Assembly: GCA_013001805.1 (NCBI GenBank)
Contig: JABDLW010000092.1
Coordinates: forward strand, 1 to 9,631
From: Saprospiraceae bacterium
Lineage (GTDB): Bacteria > Bacteroidota > Bacteroidia > Chitinophagales > Saprospiraceae
Direction of reading: 5' to 3'
DNA: 9,631 bases
The notes beneath the pieces are model-generated. The model saw only the letters and a program-made list of their open reading frames with translations. It did no database searches and was not told where the DNA came from. The first letter of the stretch is position 1. Every line of letters starts with the position of its first letter. Shown one piece after another: positions 5,907 through 9,631 of the stretch. The position numbers and the translations under genes are program-made.

Positions 5907-7014
5907 AATCCGAAGAAAAACCAGGTGGAAATTGGCATTAGGCCACGTAGATAGGATAGATGAGCATTCTCTCTCCAAAACTGAATTACAAGTTGACCAG
6001 GTGCTTGATCGATTGTATCAGACCAATCGTGAGGGAGGACTAAGCAAAACCAGGTCAGTTACCGCTCGCTGGATGGGCGAGATCAAATCACTTTTTCCTG
6101 CTAGTGTGGTCAGAGTCTTGCAACGTGATGCCCTGGATCGATTTGGTATTAAAAAGCTATTATCCCAACCGGCATTTCTCGACCAAATCGAACCCGATGT
6201 TGGTCTGGTTGCCACAATTCTTTCGGTTAAAGAAAGCCTTCCTCCTCAGGCCTTATCCGTGGCTCGTCAGTTGGTGTATAGACTCGCCAGACAAGTTGAA
6301 CAACGATTGAAATTTAAGCTGATTTCAAGAATCAGCGGTGTACGAGATCAACAGTCGAAAATTAAGAACCCACATCATCAGGAGATTGACTGGCACCTTA
6401 CCATAAAACGAAATCTCAGATTTTATCAACCTGAGCTCAAGACCATCATTCCGGATGTCATACTGGGTAGGCCCAGAAAGACCAATCAATCGAAGCGACT
6501 GATTATTCTGGTAGACCAGAGTGCTTCTATGGTCGAATCTCTCATTTATGCCGGCATTTTAGGATCCATTATGGCGACAATAAAAAGTCTGAAAACCCAT
6601 TTAGTGGTTTTTGATACCGAGGTGGTAGACTTAAGCGAATACCTACACGATCCAGTAGAGCTCTTGATGCAGAGCCAACTCGGTGGAGGAACTCACATAG
6701 CAAAAGCATTGGGATATGCGGAAAACATAATACGGGGTGAGTCAATTGATTCGTTTGTAGTTTTAATAAGTGACCTTTTCGAAGGGGCTCCGCTGGAGCT
6801 ACTTTATGATCACGTGCAGTCTTTAATCAATCGGTCGGTGGTTATGATTTCACTTCTTGCTCTCGACGACCAGGGGACCCCCGCTTACGACAAAGAAGTT
6901 GCAAAAAAACTATCGGCTATGGGCGTCACCTGCTTTGCTTGTACCCCAGATCAATTTCCCCTCTTGATGGCATCAGCACTTAACGGTGAAGATCTACGTC
7001 ATTTTGCATCATAA
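5887..7014 (+). CDS. VWA domain-containing protein, related to the VWA member of MoxR/SWIM/DUF5682 clusters
   Basis: A 375-residue soluble protein with no signal peptide or membrane segment. The N-terminal half (about 10-195) is a helical region with landmarks SVTARWMGEIKSLFP (57-71), VVRVLQRDALDRFGI (74-88), IEPDVGLVATILS (101-113) and EIDWHLTIKRNL (166-177). The C-terminal half (about 203-355) is a von Willebrand A domain with an intact MIDAS metal site: DQSAS (210-214), Thr 269 in GGGTH, and Asp 296 in LISDLFEG. This layout matches VWA proteins that I recall next to a MoxR-like AAA+ ATPase, a SWIM zinc-finger protein and DUF5682 in other phyla; the exact role is unknown. The start must be GTG: an in-frame TGA lies at 5881-5883, the only start-like codons after it are the consecutive GTGs at 5887 and 5890, and the next in-frame ATG is 62 codons in, inside the conserved region. 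It overlaps glsB by 20 bases. No ATPase partner is next to it. Confidence 0.88.
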   Translation: MVGEENEIRRKTRWKLALGHVDRIDEHSLSKTELQVDQVLDRLYQTNREGGLSKTRSVTARWMGEIKSLFPASVVRVLQRDALDRFGIKKLLSQPAFLDQIEPDVGLVATILSVKESLPPQALSVARQLVYRLARQVEQRLKFKLISRISGVRDQQSKIKNPHHQEIDWHLTIKRNLRFYQPELKTIIPDVILGRPRKTNQSKRLIILVDQSASMVESLIYAGILGSIMATIKSLKTHLVVFDTEVVDLSEYLHDPVELLMQSQLGGGTHIAKALGYAENIIRGESIDSFVVLISDLFEGAPLELLYDHVQSLINRSVVMISLLALDDQGTPAYDKEVAKKLSAMGVTCFACTPDQFPLLMASALNGEDLRHFAS

Positions 7015-7032
7015 TCTCAGCTAAAGCTAAGA
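7015..7032. terminator. Weak hairpin at convergent junction, possible terminator
   Basis: Immediately after the VWA stop codon, TCTCAGC (7015-7021) pairs with GCTAAGA (7026-7032) with one C-A mismatch and a four-base loop. An overlapping alternative, CTAAAG (7021-7026) with CTTTAG (7044-7049), is also possible. Neither has a T-tract. The 50-base convergent gap to the rfbA stop is where a bidirectional terminator would be expected, but the sequence support is weak. Confidence 0.22.
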
Positions 7033-7064
7033 GAGCCTTTGAACTTTAGACTAAACGCCTGGCA

Positions 7065-7946
7065 CTAACTTTCTATCGATCTTCCTTCCTTGAGCAAGCT
7101 TAATAAGTACTCACCATAGCCGCTTTTAAGATACTTCTGCCCCAGCTTCTCGAGTCCAGCTGCATCAATAAATCCCTTCTGCCATGCGATCTCTTCAATA
7201 CAACCAATTTTCAATCCCTGTCGATCTTCAATGGCTTGCACAAACTGTCCGGCTTGAATCAAAGACTCATGTGTACCGGTGTCCAACCAGGCTATTCCCC
7301 GGCTTAGAGAAGCGACCTTGAGTCGACCCTGTTTTAGATAATGGCGATTGACATCGGTAATTTCTAATTCACCCCGGGGGCTCGGTTTCAGGTTCTGGGC
7401 AATCGATACCACTTGATTGTCATAAAAATATAAACCAGGTACGGCAAAATTGGATTTGGGCCGAACCGGTTTTTCTTCAATAGAAATGGCATGATGGTTT
7501 TGATCAAACTCAACAACGCCATAACGTTCCGGATCTGCAACACGATAGGCAAAAACAACACCACCATCTGGATCAGCAGCTTGCTCGAGCTGTTCATCTA
7601 GCCCACTTCCATAAAAGATATTGTCACCAAGTATTAAAGCAACACCTTCCGCACCTACAAATGATGCCCCTATAATAAACGCTTCAGCGAGGCCCCGGGG
7701 CTCCGCTTGCTCAGCATAGGCAAAGTTGCAGCCCAAATTACTCCCATCGCCAAGCAATTTTTCAAAGAGGGGAAGATCATGTGGAGTGGAAATGATTAAA
7801 ATATCCCGGATGCCGGCAGTCATCAATGTAGATAGGGGATAGTATATCATCGGCTTATCATACACCGGCATCAATTGTTTACTCACCGCCAGGGTAAGTG
7901 GATATAACCGTGTGCCTAGTCCTCCGGCGAGTATTATTCCTTTCAT
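7065..7946 (-). CDS. rfbA: Glucose-1-phosphate thymidylyltransferase RfbA
   Basis: Cytosolic nucleotidyltransferase that joins dTTP and glucose 1-phosphate into dTDP-glucose, the first step to dTDP-rhamnose and other deoxysugars for surface polysaccharides. The 293 residues are the usual full length. Seen: the nucleotide-binding GGLGTRLYPLT (8-18) followed by SKQLMPVYDKPMIYYPL (22-38), GLAEAF (85-90), GDN (108-110, metal and catalytic region), EEKP (157-160), GELEITDVN (192-200) and LDTGTH (221-226). The long form with the YYPLSTLM segment and C-terminal helices fits RfbA/RmlA rather than UTP-glucose-1-phosphate uridylyltransferase. It is the last visible gene of a leftward operon, 12 bases after the 121-residue protein, and no rfbB, rfbC or rfbD is beside it, so the rest of the pathway must be encoded elsewhere. 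Confidence 0.96.
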   Translation of the reverse strand: MKGIILAGGLGTRLYPLTLAVSKQLMPVYDKPMIYYPLSTLMTAGIRDILIISTPHDLPLFEKLLGDGSNLGCNFAYAEQAEPRGLAEAFIIGASFVGAEGVALILGDNIFYGSGLDEQLEQAADPDGGVVFAYRVADPERYGVVEFDQNHHAISIEEKPVRPKSNFAVPGLYFYDNQVVSIAQNLKPSPRGELEITDVNRHYLKQGRLKVASLSRGIAWLDTGTHESLIQAGQFVQAIEDRQGLKIGCIEEIAWQKGFIDAAGLEKLGQKYLKSGYGEYLLSLLKEGRSIES

Positions 7947-7958
7947 TGAGGCATTAAA

Positions 7959-8324
7959 TTATGCTGGTTTAGTAGATCTGGGCATAAAGATAAATTTTGC
8001 GCCGAGTTCACTTATCACAAAAAGGCAGAGATCGTGCTTCGGATCCTTATATATACCTTGAAAGTCTTCAATTTTTTCTGCAGAAATTACCTGCTTAGTA
8101 GCAAATTCTTCTAGTGTGCTGGCATGAATGGACCAGTTACCCTTCGACTTGTCCTTCACAACAACAGGGATACCTAACTCAATTTCCTGCTGATGCACGA
8201 CTAAAATCGGATACTTTGAAATGTCCTTCTGCATAATCGCGTCCGATGACTTCTCCATAATGTCGAGGTAAGGTTTCAGTTCCCTCTGTAACTGTAAGAA
8301 TTGTGCTGATTTCTTATTTTTCAT
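7959..8324 (-). CDS. Conserved-looking hypothetical protein, 121 residues
   Basis: I do not recognise a named family. It is a real gene by context: its ATG overlaps the end of the rlmD-type gene by 11 bases (8314-8324) and rfbA begins 12 bases after its stop. It is soluble, with no signal peptide or membrane segment. The N-terminus (1-35) is a charged helix with LQRELKPYLDIMEKSSDAI. After that come short hydrophobic strands alternating with polar loops: YPILVVH (38-44), ELGIPVVVKD (49-58), WSIHASTLEEFATKQVI (64-80) and DLCLFVISELGAKFIFMPR (98-116), which suggests a small alpha/beta fold. A single Cys is at 100. No catalytic motif is evident. The composition looks like that of its neighbours, with no sign of recent transfer. 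A role in RNA modification or surface sugar synthesis would be guesswork from position alone. Confidence 0.85.
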   Translation of the reverse strand: MKNKKSAQFLQLQRELKPYLDIMEKSSDAIMQKDISKYPILVVHQQEIELGIPVVVKDKSKGNWSIHASTLEEFATKQVISAEKIEDFQGIYKDPKHDLCLFVISELGAKFIFMPRSTKPA

Positions 8325-9631
8325 CTCGTCTCATTAAAAGGGCCACATTTTCAATATGACTGGTATGAGGAAACATGTCAACCGGTTGAATCTGTAACAC
8401 CCGGTACTGAGCTGCCAGGATAGCAATGTCTCTTGCCTGAGTGGCAGGATTACAACTTATGTAAACCACTTTTCGGGGTTTTGCATTCAGTATACTTACC
8501 ACTACCTTTTCGTTCATTCCTCCTCTGGGAGGATCCGTGATGACCACATCTGGCCTACCGTGTCGATTTAGCAGGTCCTCCGTAAATACATTCTTTACAT
8601 CTCCCACATAAAAGTGTGCATTATGAATGCCATTATTTTTTGCGTTTTCTTTTGCATCGCTAATAGCATCATAAATCTCTTCCACGCCAATGATTTCCTT
8701 ACAATCACTTGCCACAAATAAAGCAATACTACCGGTACCGGTGTATAAGTCATAGACAATATCCTCTTGGTTAAGGTCAGCAAATTTTCGCACAACCTGA
8801 TATAATCGATGAGCTTGTAATGAATTGGTTTGGAAAAATGATTTAGGCCGGATTCTAAAAACGAGATCCCCTAATTTCTCCCGGATCGATTCGGCCCCCT
8901 TGTAGCAAATAATATGTTGGTCAAAAAGCGTGTCGTTCTTTTTTTCGTTTATCGCGTAGTTCAAAGAAGTGATCGATGGGAATTGTTCAGTCACCGCATT
9001 AAGTAGATCCTTTCTTTCCACTTCATCTTCATATCCGAAACTCATGACTAGCATCCATTCTCCTAATGTAGAATTCCTCAAAATCATATTACGCAAAAAC
9101 CCGGTATGCCTGACCGGATCATAAAATGATAAATTCTTTCGCAGAGCATAGTCACGAATGAAGTTGCGAATATCATCAGCGGGCTGCGACATCAACAAAC
9201 ACTGCTGAAGATCAACCACCTTGTTAAAGAATCCCGGCGGATGCAGGCCTAGAGCCACCTCTTCTGAGATCGGTTTGTCATTTAAGATTTCCAATTTTGT
9301 TTTCCAACGCTGGTTGGAAAATGAAAACTCCATTTTATTACGGTAATGATATTCGGCCGGAGCAGGTAAGATTTTATCAACCTGCTCAACGTCAACCTTG
9401 CCAATTCTGGCAAATGCCTCCCGAACTATTTTTTCCTTTTCAAATAACTGGTTTTCATAGCGGAAGTGTTGCCATTTACATCCTCCACAATCTATGAAGT
9501 GTGAACATGCCGGTTCCTGCCGCGCTGGTGAATACTTTACGAAGTGATGCGGAACTCCCTGATAATAACCTTTTTTCTTGCGCAATATTTTCACATCCAG
9601 GACATCACCGGGTACGGCATCTTCAATAAAC
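8314..9631 (-). CDS. rlmD: 23S rRNA (uracil-5-)-methyltransferase, RlmD/RumA type (5' end outside window)
   Basis: S-adenosylmethionine-dependent enzyme that methylates C5 of a uridine in 23S rRNA. The frame is open to the right window edge: codons from 9630 read FIEDAVPGDVLDV and run into the GTG at 9594, completing the end of a TRAM RNA-binding domain, so that GTG is internal and the gene starts upstream. Counting from it as residue 1: the [4Fe-4S] cysteines 30, 36 and 39 (ACSHFIDCGGC) with the likely fourth at 132; the PKSFFQTN substrate-site motif (250-257); SAM motif I DLYTGTGSI (282-290); DPPRGG (354-359); the catalytic nucleophile Cys 381 in ISCNPAT (codon at 8454-8452); and the general-base Glu 415 in FPHTSHIE. 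All catalytic and cluster residues are intact. RlmD versus RlmC or a dual-site RlmCD cannot be decided from this. It is the first visible gene of the operon and overlaps the 121-residue gene by 11 bases. Confidence 0.92.
   Translation of the reverse strand, partial: FIEDAVPGDVLDVKILRKKKGYYQGVPHHFVKYSPARQEPACSHFIDCGGCKWQHFRYENQLFEKEKIVREAFARIGKVDVEQVDKILPAPAEYHYRNKMEFSFSNQRWKTKLEILNDKPISEEVALGLHPPGFFNKVVDLQQCLLMSQPADDIRNFIRDYALRKNLSFYDPVRHTGFLRNMILRNSTLGEWMLVMSFGYEDEVERKDLLNAVTEQFPSITSLNYAINEKKNDTLFDQHIICYKGAESIREKLGDLVFRIRPKSFFQTNSLQAHRLYQVVRKFADLNQEDIVYDLYTGTGSIALFVASDCKEIIGVEEIYDAISDAKENAKNNGIHNAHFYVGDVKNVFTEDLLNRHGRPDVVITDPPRGGMNEKVVVSILNAKPRKVVYISCNPATQARDIAILAAQYRVLQIQPVDMFPHTSHIENVALLMRRDEK

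Noticed and set aside
9592..9594. GTG at 9594 as the start of the RlmD-type methyltransferase
   Set aside because: The frame remains open to the window edge and the upstream codons encode the conserved end of the TRAM domain.
1..9631. Mobile element, defence system or CRISPR array
   Set aside because: No transposase, integrase, direct-repeat array, tRNA-end attachment site or toxin-antitoxin pair is visible; all sizeable frames belong to housekeeping or envelope genes.

Overview
This is a compact, protein-coding stretch of a Bacteroidota chromosome. Three things point there: a GldH-type gliding lipoprotein, a carbamoyl-phosphate synthase large subunit that ends without the usual C-terminal allosteric domain, and a short (about 257-residue) AMP nucleosidase. 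Start codons are mostly preceded by A-rich sequence rather than clear Shine-Dalgarno motifs, which also fits that phylum. The order cannot be fixed from sequence alone; a Saprospiria, Chitinophagia or Cytophagia-like marine or soil bacterium is a guess. I see no insertion sequence, prophage, CRISPR array, rRNA or tRNA, and no gene-free stretch longer than about 135 bases.

Layout. Bases 1-1242 (+) are the 3' part of carB, entered mid-gene. AMP nucleosidase (1337-2110, +) follows. It meets a leftward block head-on at about 2110/2130. That block reads, in transcription order, a flippase-like membrane protein (5521-4370), grpE (4287-3760), dnaJ (3748-2594) and gldH (2597-2130). DnaJ and gldH overlap by an ATGA, so the gliding/secretion lipoprotein is apparently translationally coupled to the DnaK co-chaperones. 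A 133-base divergent intergenic region (5522-5654) separates this block from a rightward pair: a small GlsB/YeaQ-type membrane protein (5655-5906) and an overlapping VWA-domain protein (5887-7014) that must start at GTG. A second convergent junction (7015-7064) leads to another leftward operon, in transcription order: an RlmD-type 23S rRNA uracil methyltransferase (enters from the right edge, ends 8314), an unrecognised 121-residue protein (8324-7959) and glucose-1-phosphate thymidylyltransferase rfbA (7946-7065).

How the genes work together. CarB (pyrimidine/arginine precursor) and AMP nucleosidase are nucleotide metabolism. GrpE and DnaJ are the nucleotide exchange factor and J-protein of the DnaK machine; dnaK itself is not in the window. 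GldH belongs to the envelope apparatus for gliding and type IX secretion. RfbA opens the dTDP-sugar pathway for surface polysaccharide, without rfbB, C or D next to it. The VWA protein resembles the VWA member of multi-gene clusters with a MoxR-like AAA+ ATPase, a SWIM zinc-finger protein and DUF5682, but none of those partners is here.

Most of the window is ordinary housekeeping. The parts most worth a second look are the orphan VWA gene with its glsB overlap, the dnaJ-gldH coupling with two extra cysteines in GldH, and the unrecognised 121-residue protein.
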